A stretch of DNA of 64,000 nucleotides from JAICXG01 sp963801255 (GTDB lineage Bacteria > Verrucomicrobiota > Verrucomicrobiia > Chthoniobacterales > UBA10450), in assembly GCA_963801255.1 (NCBI GenBank), contig CAWDEC010000012.1, positions 1 to 64,000 of the forward strand, read 5' to 3'. Below are positions 1 through 7,461 of the stretch, in pieces (the first letter of the stretch is position 1; each line of letters opens with the position of its first letter). The position numbers were made by a program, and so were the translations under genes. The notes beneath the pieces were generated by a model, which saw only the letters and a list, made by a program, of their open reading frames with translations, did no database searches and was not told where the DNA came from.

Positions 1-243
1 CGCCAGTGCCTGACTTTCGCGCGGGAATGTCAAGGCAATTTTCTAAGGCAAAGGTTGTCTGTATGCCGCTAGCGGCCGCGCTCCCAAGTCGATGGCATTC
101 AGCGCGAGATGGCTGATTCAGATTTATTGACTCGCAATTGCCTGCGTACTGGGAGTTCATGAGCCTCTGCCGAAGACCACCTGAAGAAGTATCTACGCTT
201 CAGGGGCACGATCACGGCCGCACCGTTACCGAATCCAAGGTTT

Positions 244-594
244 TTACCGGTGTAAGACGAACCAGGCAGGATTCAGATGCGCGAGCGGCTCTTTGAGTTT
301 CTGGAGCTCGGTGGCCGGTCCGTGGACTTCAAGGCGGATGAGCTCTGCCATCGTCAGCGCCTGCGCAAGCATCGCGCTGACGTTGTCCAGGTGCTCCAGG
401 AGCGCTTCCGCGTTGACGTAGCCTTCGCGGCAGAACACTTCGTCGCCGTTGATCGTGAACTCGTAGAAGAGATTGCCGGCTTCATCCTGAGTCTTCTCAG
501 CAAATTCAGGCAGGATCGCCTTCAAAGACGCCAACTTGTCCGGAGGAACCTTGAAGTAAGGATGAAGGCTGACGAATCCCGAAAGGCGGTTCAT
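244..594 (-). CDS. ABM-like small alpha/beta-barrel protein
   Basis: A cytoplasmic protein of 116 residues with the alternating strand/helix pattern of dimeric ABM (antibiotic biosynthesis monooxygenase) proteins: a first strand FVSLHPYFKV, a long helix, then strands around NLFYEF and EVFCREGY and a second helix. Family members oxidise quinols, degrade haem or handle reactive aldehydes; the substrate cannot be read here. The ATG at 594 is preferred over an upstream TTG at 639. A GAGGAGG lies 19 nt before the ATG, too far for an ideal ribosome site. It is the last gene of a minus-strand run with DUF4331, DJ-1/glyoxalase, RidA, SDR and epoxide hydrolase genes, which suggests a detoxification role by context only. 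Confidence 0.6.
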   Translation of the reverse strand: MNRLSGFVSLHPYFKVPPDKLASLKAILPEFAEKTQDEAGNLFYEFTINGDEVFCREGYVNAEALLEHLDNVSAMLAQALTMAELIRLEVHGPATELQKLKEPLAHLNPAWFVLHR

Positions 595-723
595 GCCGCT
601 ATCGTAGCCGCGACCTCCTCCTGCGTCGAGCCTGCGCAACGGTATAACTAACCTACTTCCATCTCACGATTTCCGATCGCATGATCGGAGAGAAGGAATT
701 TGAGTCCCGAGTTAGCTGTCCGG

Positions 724-1716
724 CTATTTGTTTCGGATGATGTGCGGTGGGCCCAGGTAGGGAAAGTCATCAAGGAAATCGTTGTGCGGCCCGGCCTTAT
801 CTGTCGTCACCTTCCCGTTCGTGAGAATAGCGAGAAAGAAGTCAGAAACGTCGTCGGTCAGCGCGCGGCCGTTGTCCGGGAAGGACGCGGGGCGCTTGGG
901 GTCATACCGCAAAAGGTCCGGCAACAGCGTTTCTGCCACCCGCTTTGCTTCCTCCGGGGAATACCCGCCGGTATGTTCCAGGGCGTGTGCGAAGACCGGA
1001 ACAAAACGGGCATCGTCCGCGGGCTCCCCGGCGCGGTAAGCGTCGTTCTGCTCGCCGGTAAGAAAGGGAGTCTGGCTGGGTCGCGCTCCGCGATCGGCTT
1101 GGATCCAGCGCCCATCGGCGCCGTCTGCTGGAATCAACGTGCGAGCCCAGAGGCCGACCTCACCCGGCCCAAGAAGGGAGTTCGGCAGTTCCAGCGCAAT
1201 GCTGCAAATGTCTTTGTCTGCGAAGAAATCCCCACTGGTAAACTCAAATTTGTTGAGCACGCCCAGGACGTCGAAGAAGAACGGATCGCTCCGCCAACCG
1301 GCAAAGAACCGGTAGTCACCAGCCTGCGCCACGTGTGCCTTGTCCCCTCTCGAGACCGGCACTCCCTCCGCGATAACCTTCCCGTCCCCGCCAGTTCCGG
1401 CGCCGTGTGCGCCCTCCACAAGGCGCAGCGTCGCGCTCTGTTCGCCGCCCGCAAGCGACGAGAAGCGGAATTCGTAGCTAATATTGGCGACGGCATCGCC
1501 GTCCGTATCGACCTTTAGCTCGTAGCGAGCCTCGGGCGCGAAGGGCTCGCTAGTCGTAGGTCCCGGCGGATCAATGCCGACGGACGGATGAAAGTCCATA
1601 ATGAGAATCGACTTGTCGGGGTCTCCCGGCTTGGGAAAGGCAAAGAGATCGGTCAAGTCGAGTCGCGCATCTCCGCGCGGGAATCCGATGTTGGGACCTG
1701 AGTAATGGTGTGACAT
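724..1716 (-). CDS. DUF4331 family protein
   Basis: A 330-residue protein beginning with the DUF4331 hallmark SHHYSGPNIGFPRGDARLDL, followed by DLFAFPKPGDPDKSILIMD, and keeping the late family signature around PHNDFLDDFPYLGPPH. No signal peptide is visible at this start, although many family members are exported. The biochemical function of the family is unknown. The gene lies 93 nt downstream of the DJ-1/glyoxalase fusion on the same strand and is probably co-transcribed with it. Family assignment is firm; function is open. Confidence 0.85.
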   Translation of the reverse strand: MSHHYSGPNIGFPRGDARLDLTDLFAFPKPGDPDKSILIMDFHPSVGIDPPGPTTSEPFAPEARYELKVDTDGDAVANISYEFRFSSLAGGEQSATLRLVEGAHGAGTGGDGKVIAEGVPVSRGDKAHVAQAGDYRFFAGWRSDPFFFDVLGVLNKFEFTSGDFFADKDICSIALELPNSLLGPGEVGLWARTLIPADGADGRWIQADRGARPSQTPFLTGEQNDAYRAGEPADDARFVPVFAHALEHTGGYSPEEAKRVAETLLPDLLRYDPKRPASFPDNGRALTDDVSDFFLAILTNGKVTTDKAGPHNDFLDDFPYLGPPHIIRNK

Positions 1717-1809
1717 GGTTTATCCTTTCAATTGTTCGCGTTAGCTACTCATTAGCCATTTAACTGACATCCGTAAGCATTTAAATTCGCATTCCATCCG
1801 GGCCGACCC

Positions 1810-2946
1810 TTAACCATAGGTGAGGTCGGTGCTCTGTCCGATCTCGATAATGTAACCGTCGGGATCGCGGATGTAGCAGCGCGTCTCGCCGTACTTGGGG
1901 ATCGGCTCGGTGATGAATTCGGCTCCTCGACTCTTCCACGATTCGTAGCACGCTTGAATATCCGCGACCCGAATATTCATAAAACTGTTGATGTGATTCG
2001 GATCGGGGACGCTGAGAGTTACAGACGGCTTGTCAGGCGTCGGGCCGCCGCCGACATTGACGAGGAGCCACGTATTCGCGATCTGAATGTACGCAGGTGC
2101 GCCGGAGCTGTCGCCTCTGCTCAGAATGCGGCCTCCGAAGACGGTTTCATAGAAGCGAGCTGATCGCTCGATATCGGCGACGGTGAGAAAATGTGCGATG
2201 CTGATTCCCTCCCGCGGGGGCATCTCATAACTCCTCTGCCCGACTTGGACGCTGTCCGTTGACGACTCCGATCCTGTCATGAGTTTCAGAAGCGCCTGAG
2301 CCGCCGAGGTCGATGAAGCGGGGTTCTGCCCGGTAACGAGCCGGCCGTCAACGACGGCAAACGGCTGCCAGTTCGCCTTCTTCTCAAAGACGGCACCCAG
2401 TTGTAGCAGTTCATCTTCGACAAGGAACGGAACGACGTGAGTCAGCTGAACCGCTTCTTCTTCCCCGTTGGTAAAGCCCGTGACGCGTTTACCCTTCACC
2501 AGCGGCTCGCCTTTGTAGGTGACCTTACGCAAAACGCCCGGTGAATGACAAACTGCGGCAACCGGTTTGCCGGAGTTATAGAAGGATTCGATCAAAGCGA
2601 TCGAGACAGGGTTATCGGCCAGGTCCCACATCGGGCCGTGTCCGCCGACATAGAAGATTGTGTCATAATCCTCCGACTTCGCGTCGGCCAGCTTGATTGT
2701 CTGCGACAGAGCCTGCTGCGCAGCCTGATCATTTTTGAAACGCGTCATCGCGTCCGTCTGATTTTCCGGCTCGTCGCTCTTGGGATCGATCGGCGGCTGG
2801 CCGCCTTTCGGAGAAGCGAGAGTCAGTTGAACGCCGGCGTCTCTAAAGACGAAGTAGGGCGCGGCAAATTCTTCCAGCCAAAAGCCAGTCTTGCGACCAG
2901 TGTTCCCCAGTTGATCATGGGAAGTTAGCACCATCAGTATCTTCAT
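1810..2946 (-). CDS. DJ-1/PfpI domain fused to a glyoxalase (VOC) domain
   Basis: A 378-residue two-domain protein. Residues 1 to about 225 form a DJ-1/PfpI domain of the Hsp31 (class I amidotransferase-like) type: MKILMVLTSH strand, conserved Glu in GFWLEE, nucleophile elbow VAAVCHSPGV with Cys133 followed by His. Residues from about 245 form a VOC/glyoxalase-bleomycin resistance domain (ISIAHFLTVADIERSARFYE to CYIRDPDGYIIEI). Both families include methylglyoxal-removing enzymes: Hsp31-type proteins act without glutathione, VOC enzymes usually with thiol and metal. The fusion is uncommon. The ATG at 2946 has a GGAGGA four nucleotides upstream, which decides this start over one four codons earlier. 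It lies 183 nt after the RidA gene. Confidence 0.9.
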   Translation of the reverse strand: MKILMVLTSHDQLGNTGRKTGFWLEEFAAPYFVFRDAGVQLTLASPKGGQPPIDPKSDEPENQTDAMTRFKNDQAAQQALSQTIKLADAKSEDYDTIFYVGGHGPMWDLADNPVSIALIESFYNSGKPVAAVCHSPGVLRKVTYKGEPLVKGKRVTGFTNGEEEAVQLTHVVPFLVEDELLQLGAVFEKKANWQPFAVVDGRLVTGQNPASSTSAAQALLKLMTGSESSTDSVQVGQRSYEMPPREGISIAHFLTVADIERSARFYETVFGGRILSRGDSSGAPAYIQIANTWLLVNVGGGPTPDKPSVTLSVPDPNHINSFMNIRVADIQACYESWKSRGAEFITEPIPKYGETRCYIRDPDGYIIEIGQSTDLTYG

Positions 2947-3129
2947 TGTTTCCTCCAATTGTGCGAGCAGACCAAGCCTCGCGGTTTCCCGGCAGGAAGT
3001 GCGTCAAGCGACTCAGGGCAATCGTTTGCCAGACTTAGCGCGGCGTTAGCTTGCGACCCATTGGAATGGTCGGTCAAGCATAACTGTGTCAAGATTCGCG
3101 CTACCTTAGTTCGTCGCATCGGGCTTTTC

Positions 3130-3618
3130 TTAGTTAGAAACTTCAAAAATCACTTCCAGTTCCACCGGTGTTCCCAGTGGGAGACTGGCAACGCCATAAA
3201 CCAGTCGGCAAGGGTTCTTGTCTTCTCCGAAGACACTTTGCAGCAGCTCGGAAGCGCCGTCGGCCACCTTCGGGTGATCGCGAACGTCTCCCGAAGTGGC
3301 TACAGATACACCTAGCCGGACAATTCGAGTTACTTTGTCGAGCGATCCCAGGTATTTTCTCGCGACCGCAAGGACGTTGAGTGCGGCGAGGTAGGCGGCA
3401 TTGCGCCCGGCTTCCGCATCGAGCTCGGCGCCGACACGTCCAACGAATTTCGCAACGCGACCCTCTGTCGGAAGCATCCCGGTTAGGAAAAGCAAATTGC
3501 CTGTCTGCACCGCTTCCACATAAGTGCCGAACGGCTCAGGCGGCGCCGGGAGTTTGATCCCCAGTTCCTTCAACCTCCGCTCGGCAGTGGCCGGTTGATC
3601 GTTTTCGCGCGTTACCAT
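3130..3618 (-). CDS. RidA/YjgF-family protein
   Basis: A 162-residue Rid-superfamily protein of the longer YjgF-like subfamily, with an N-terminal ERRLKELGIKLPAPP extension, the core TGNLLFLTGMLP, and the C-terminal CRLVYGVASLPLGTPVELE that carries the substrate-carboxylate-binding Arg. RidA enzymes hydrolyse reactive enamines/imines to ketoacids; whether this subfamily member keeps the activity is unknown. Its ATG overlaps the end of the SDR gene by seven nucleotides, so translation is probably coupled. This supports its inclusion in the detoxification-like operon. Confidence 0.85.
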   Translation of the reverse strand: MVTRENDQPATAERRLKELGIKLPAPPEPFGTYVEAVQTGNLLFLTGMLPTEGRVAKFVGRVGAELDAEAGRNAAYLAALNVLAVARKYLGSLDKVTRIVRLGVSVATSGDVRDHPKVADGASELLQSVFGEDKNPCRLVYGVASLPLGTPVELEVIFEVSN

Positions 3619-4340
3619 TTTCCTATGTGCGCACCGCCATCCACGTGCAGCACCTCCCCTGTGATTTGGCGAGCTTCCGTCAGGTAAACAACCGCGCTGG
3701 CTATGTCTTCGACGGTTGAGACGGTCCCCATCGGCGCCTGGCTTCGCAGTGAGTCTTTCGAGGCGCCAGCGTGAAGCGGCGTATCGACAGGCCCCGGAGC
3801 GACGGCGTTGAATCGAATGTGTTGTTTCGCGTATTCCATCGCAAGGTGCCGGGTGATGGTTTCGAGTCCGCCCTTTGTGATCATGGCAACCGATGCAGTA
3901 ACGCCGGCGATTGGGTTATCAGCGAGCGCTGCGGTGATGCTCACAATGCTGCCGCCAGCCTTTTGCGCCACCATTTGTTTAACCGCAAGCTGGGTTATGT
4001 AAATGAACCCCGCGAGATTGGTCGTGACGAGAGCGCGAAAGTCGTCTGCCGTATATTCGGTAAACGGCTTCACCAGAAAAATCCCGGCGTTCGCAACCAC
4101 GGCATCGATCGAGCTAAACCTGGCAGTCGCGACTTCTGCAACCTTCTGAGCCGTTTCAAATTGACCTATATCACCATCGACTAAGGCGAGGTGATCGGAA
4201 GGTGACAGCTCTTTTGACTTCGTCGCGCTGCGGGCGGTTCCTACGACGTTATAACCGCGCGCGAGAAAGGCCTTAACGACACTTGCGCCGATGCCTTGCG
4301 ATGCGCCCGTGACGATTGCGGTCTTACGATTATCCTCCAT
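3612..4340 (-). CDS. short-chain dehydrogenase/reductase lacking the catalytic Tyr
   Basis: A 242-residue SDR with a Rossmann nucleotide-binding TGASQGIG motif at residues 11-18, NAG at 84-86, and a C-terminal GEVLHVDGG. The expected YxxxK active site reads ASVAMITKGG: the Lys is present (156) but the position four before it, normally the proton-donating Tyr, is Ala. This suggests a non-canonical SDR or a different active-site geometry; reductase activity should not be assumed. It starts five nucleotides after the epoxide hydrolase stop codon and its own stop overlaps the RidA start, so the three genes read as one tightly coupled operon. Confidence 0.9.
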   Translation of the reverse strand: MEDNRKTAIVTGASQGIGASVVKAFLARGYNVVGTARSATKSKELSPSDHLALVDGDIGQFETAQKVAEVATARFSSIDAVVANAGIFLVKPFTEYTADDFRALVTTNLAGFIYITQLAVKQMVAQKAGGSIVSITAALADNPIAGVTASVAMITKGGLETITRHLAMEYAKQHIRFNAVAPGPVDTPLHAGASKDSLRSQAPMGTVSTVEDIASAVVYLTEARQITGEVLHVDGGAHIGKW

Positions 4341-4345
4341 CGCAG

Positions 4346-5632
4346 TTAGCGGAGTGATTTGAACGCAGCGCGCAGCTCCTGCGTGAATAACTCTGGCTGT
4401 TCCCAGGCCGCGAAGTGTCCGCCTTTGTCGAGTTTGTTATAGTAGATAAGCTTCGGATAAGCTTTCTCCGTCCAGCTCTTGGGAGCCTGATAGAGCTCGT
4501 CAGGAAATGCGCTTACCGCTGTGGGAACGGCCACGCCTTTTGGTGCAAAGAAGGCCAGCTTACTTTCCCAATAAAGACGAGCCGACGAGACCGCTGTGTT
4601 CGTGAACCAGTAGTAAGTAATGTTGTCGAGCACGTCATCTCGCGTGAGTCCCTCGGGTTGGCCATCAAAGACGCGCGACATCAGCGCCATGCTGACTCCA
4701 TCGTGGTCGAGCATCCAGGCGGCGAGGCCAACAGGTGAATCGGCCAGTGCGTAGAGTGTCTGCGGGCGGTTAGCCATCTCATTGGCGTAGCCCAGGCCAT
4801 GCTTGTAGAAAAAGGCTAACTGATCGTAGGCGTGTTTTTCATCGCCCACCAGACTTGATGGCGCTGGCGCACCGGCGAAAGCCGCCTTGTCAATGTCGGG
4901 CGGAACAGTGGCAGGCATGTTGGTATGAATGCCAACCAATCCCTGCGGCGCGAGCAACGCCATTTGCTCGGTGACTGCGTTGCCCCAGTCGCCGCCTTGC
5001 GCGACATACTTCGTATAGCCGAGGCGTTTCATCAGCTCGATCCAGGCCCGCGCCGTGCGAATCGGGTCCCAACCAGTCGTAGTCGGCTTGCCCGAATATC
5101 CGTAGCCCGGCAGTGACGGAATCACCACGTCGAACGCGTCCTCTGCTTTCCCGCCGTGCGCAGTAGGATTAGTTAGCGGATCGATAATCTTCAGCTGCTC
5201 AACGATTGAGCCGGGCCAGCCGTGCGTGATGATGACCGGAAGCGCGTTCGGATTTTTCGAACGCACGTGAATGAAGTGGATTTCCAAGCCATCAATCGTG
5301 GTGACGAATTGCGGCAGCGCTTTCAGCTTCGCCTCGCACTTGCGCCAGTCGTAGTCCGTCGCCCAGTAGCGAGAGAGTTTCTGCATCGTAGCCAACTGCA
5401 CGCCCTGGGTCATATCACTGACCGTTTCCTTTTCGGGCCAACGCGTGGCTGCGACGCGTTTCCGGAGATCATCGAGCGCAGACTGCGATACGATCGGAAC
5501 CGTGAAGGGACGGATCGCGGTTGAATCCTGCGCCGCACTGGCGGAGGCCGCGGCTGACGCTTGGTTCGCGATCGCCGACGCGATACCAGCTGCAATGAAG
5601 ATCACAGACCCGAAAGTAGAGTTACTTCTCAT
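4346..5632 (-). CDS. exported epoxide hydrolase (EHN + alpha/beta hydrolase)
   Basis: A 428-residue protein with an N-terminal signal-like segment (MRSNSTFGSVIFIAAGIASA, Ala-rich to about residue 35), an EHN epoxide-hydrolase N-terminal domain (about 42-150), and an alpha/beta hydrolase core: oxyanion-region HGWPG at 137-141, nucleophile Asp215 in GGDWG, catalytic His in the late GGHFAAWEQPELF. These are the features of microsomal-type epoxide hydrolases that open epoxides to diols. The ATG at 5632 is chosen because the signal peptide begins there and a GGAG lies about seven nucleotides upstream; an open frame continues 56 codons further. First gene of the SDR-RidA operon. Confidence 0.9.
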   Translation of the reverse strand: MRSNSTFGSVIFIAAGIASAIANQASAAASASAAQDSTAIRPFTVPIVSQSALDDLRKRVAATRWPEKETVSDMTQGVQLATMQKLSRYWATDYDWRKCEAKLKALPQFVTTIDGLEIHFIHVRSKNPNALPVIITHGWPGSIVEQLKIIDPLTNPTAHGGKAEDAFDVVIPSLPGYGYSGKPTTTGWDPIRTARAWIELMKRLGYTKYVAQGGDWGNAVTEQMALLAPQGLVGIHTNMPATVPPDIDKAAFAGAPAPSSLVGDEKHAYDQLAFFYKHGLGYANEMANRPQTLYALADSPVGLAAWMLDHDGVSMALMSRVFDGQPEGLTRDDVLDNITYYWFTNTAVSSARLYWESKLAFFAPKGVAVPTAVSAFPDELYQAPKSWTEKAYPKLIYYNKLDKGGHFAAWEQPELFTQELRAAFKSLR

Positions 5633-5811
5633 AAAAATCTCCAGTTGCACGAGCGAGCAACGTCGCGCGTTCCCAGCGATAAGTGGGTCAGGCGGAGCTC
5701 TTTTTTGGGAGACGTCTGGCGAACCTGGCGCTGAGGAGTGTCCGACCCGCCGCGGGAAAGTAAAGTTCCAACTGTGCGACAACTGCGTGACAGGAACCAC
5801 TGCACGATGTC

Positions 5812-6669
5812 TCAGGGCTTGATGACTAATCCCTGTCCGGTAGGTAAAGACAGGACACTCACTCCAAGGTTAGCGGTGGCTGTGTCAATCGCCTCGGCCT
5901 GCTGTTCACAGCCGTAAAAAGAGTAGTCGTCGAACAACACGAGCGCGCCAGGAGTTAAACGTGTCCAGAAAAACTCCAAAGCCGCCCTTTCCGGATAAGC
6001 GCAGTTCATATCGAGATGCAGAAATGCCACACGATCGACCGGAATTTCCGGCAATATTTCAGGAACCACACCCTGAATAACAACGGCGTTCGGCCACTCC
6101 GCGTAGTTGCTGCGAACCCGTTCCGTGTCAGTCACGTATCCGCCGCTCGCTATCGCGTTTTCCGCCAGCTTGAGCCGCCCTGCTTCAATTTCCTCACCCG
6201 AATATTGCGCCGTGATTGGTCCGCGAAACGTGTCGATGAGGTAGAAGCGTTTGGGAATATTTTTCCAGTCGAGCCGGTGCATGATAGCGGAGCTGACAAA
6301 TCCAGCGTTGACGCCGCATTCCACAAAATCGCCGGGAAGTCGAACGGCTGTCGCCGCCGCCCATAAGGCGACATGCACGCGCCAATGGATTCCCGGATCC
6401 ATGCCATGACTCGCCTCTACACCCCGCGCGTAGTTGGCGAGGAACGTAGGATCCTTCAGACAATGATCATTATGGAGAGTAAATAGGCCGTCTCTGAGGA
6501 CGTGTTTACATTTCACAACCACAGGAGGGACTGGTCGGCGCAGTTTCCTCAGGAGCCTTCCGATCATGTAGCGCTCACTCTCCGTGGAATCTGGGCCTTC
6601 GACAAATCTACGTCGCGCCGCTCCCAACCGGCTTCGTTCCCGCATCTCTGCGGAGTTAAGCATCTGCAT
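5812..6669 (-). CDS. TylF/MycF-family O-methyltransferase
   Basis: A 285-residue class I SAM-dependent methyltransferase of the TylF/MycF (macrocin O-methyltransferase) family. The SAM-binding GDFVECGVNAGF is preceded by a helix with the family-type HWRVHVALWAA, and the metal-binding region reads FLHLDMNCAYPERAALEFFW, then LVLFDDY. Such enzymes methylate sugar hydroxyls in macrolide or surface-glycan pathways; no biosynthetic cluster is nearby, so the acceptor is unknown. The first ATG (6669) overlaps the MOSC gene by 14 nt; an internal ATG at MIGRLLRKLRRP (residue 35) is an alternative start. Confidence 0.85.
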   Translation of the reverse strand: MQMLNSAEMRERSRLGAARRRFVEGPDSTESERYMIGRLLRKLRRPVPPVVVKCKHVLRDGLFTLHNDHCLKDPTFLANYARGVEASHGMDPGIHWRVHVALWAAATAVRLPGDFVECGVNAGFVSSAIMHRLDWKNIPKRFYLIDTFRGPITAQYSGEEIEAGRLKLAENAIASGGYVTDTERVRSNYAEWPNAVVIQGVVPEILPEIPVDRVAFLHLDMNCAYPERAALEFFWTRLTPGALVLFDDYSFYGCEQQAEAIDTATANLGVSVLSLPTGQGLVIKP

Positions 6670-7303
6670 CCAAAAGACGTTTTCGGAAATAGTCTCTCCA
6701 GCTTTGCGGTAGGGCCGGCAGTTCGGATGCGCGACGGAGTAGCTCCTGGTTTTGCGAATCGGTCGAGTAGAGGTTCACAATCTCTGTGATCGTGACGCCG
6801 CTTTCCTGTTTTTCCATCCATTCAATTTCGTCGCCCTCTTCTACTTCCCCTTCGCGCAGGACGGCGAGATACAACCCGGTGCGTTTGCTCTGCAGAAAAC
6901 GTTTCACGATGTCGCGACGATTGAATCGAATGCCGAGCTTGTAGCACGGCAGCCGCGGCTGCGTGACTATGAACTCTGCGGAGCCAACGCGAAGGCGATC
7001 GCCAACTCGGATCTGATCTTCCAGAATACCTTCGGCAGAGAAGTTCTCGCCGAAGGCTCCGAGGGGCAGCTCAACTTCGGGTAGCTCAGCGGCCCAATAG
7101 GAGTAGTGCTCGGTCGGGTAAAGATAGACCGCTTTGTCCACTCCTCCGTGGACCGTGAGATCGGATTGCTGGTCGCCATCCAGATTCAGGGTAGAGACAT
7201 GGACGCGGCCTTGCACCGGGTACTTCCAAATCGATGTCCGCACCGTTTTTCCACTCACGTTGATCTCTCGCGGCAAGCCGACATTCACGGAAATCAGTTT
7301 CAC
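6656..7303 (-). CDS. MOSC-domain protein (YiiM-like)
   Basis: A 215-residue MOSC-domain protein: MKLISVNVGLPREI start, GVDKAVYLYPTEHY, FGENFSAEG, and the conserved Cys in QPRLPCYKLGIRF, followed by the C-terminal three-helix region with RASELPALPQSWRDYFRKRL. In E. coli YiiM, MOSC proteins use a molybdenum cofactor to reduce N-hydroxylated bases and similar compounds. It heads the minus-strand run and overlaps the methyltransferase start. No molybdopterin biosynthesis genes are in the window. Confidence 0.9.
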   Translation of the reverse strand: MKLISVNVGLPREINVSGKTVRTSIWKYPVQGRVHVSTLNLDGDQQSDLTVHGGVDKAVYLYPTEHYSYWAAELPEVELPLGAFGENFSAEGILEDQIRVGDRLRVGSAEFIVTQPRLPCYKLGIRFNRRDIVKRFLQSKRTGLYLAVLREGEVEEGDEIEWMEKQESGVTITEIVNLYSTDSQNQELLRRASELPALPQSWRDYFRKRLLDADA

Positions 7304-7411
7304 AAGCGAGATTGCTAACGCTAAGTGGGCCCGATTGGCAAGATCGCGGTGAATAAGGACAGCACCAGCATGAACCCGAACCCGTAATTCCCCAATCCGA
7401 CCGCACTGCCT

Positions 7412-7440
7412 TCCGGGAGTCGAATGGAACGACTCCCGGA
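7412..7440 (-). terminator. strong hairpin downstream of the large propeller gene
   Basis: A perfect 11-bp stem (TCCGGGAGTCG / CGACTCCCGGA) with a seven-base loop lies 22 nt after the stop codon of the 7462-10761 gene. There is no T-run after it on either strand, so it could be a Rho-type or transcript-end hairpin rather than a classic intrinsic terminator. Confidence 0.5.
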
Positions 7441-7461
7441 GGCGATAGTTACTCGACCCGA

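Noticed and set aside
672..689. TCCGATC/GATCGGA palindrome after the DUF4331 gene
   Set aside because: Short, no T-run, and no second copy suggesting an operator.
700..1518. Long plus-strand open frame (272 codons)
   Set aside because: Lies antisense to the clear DUF4331 gene, lacks family-like sequence and follows from GC-biased third positions.
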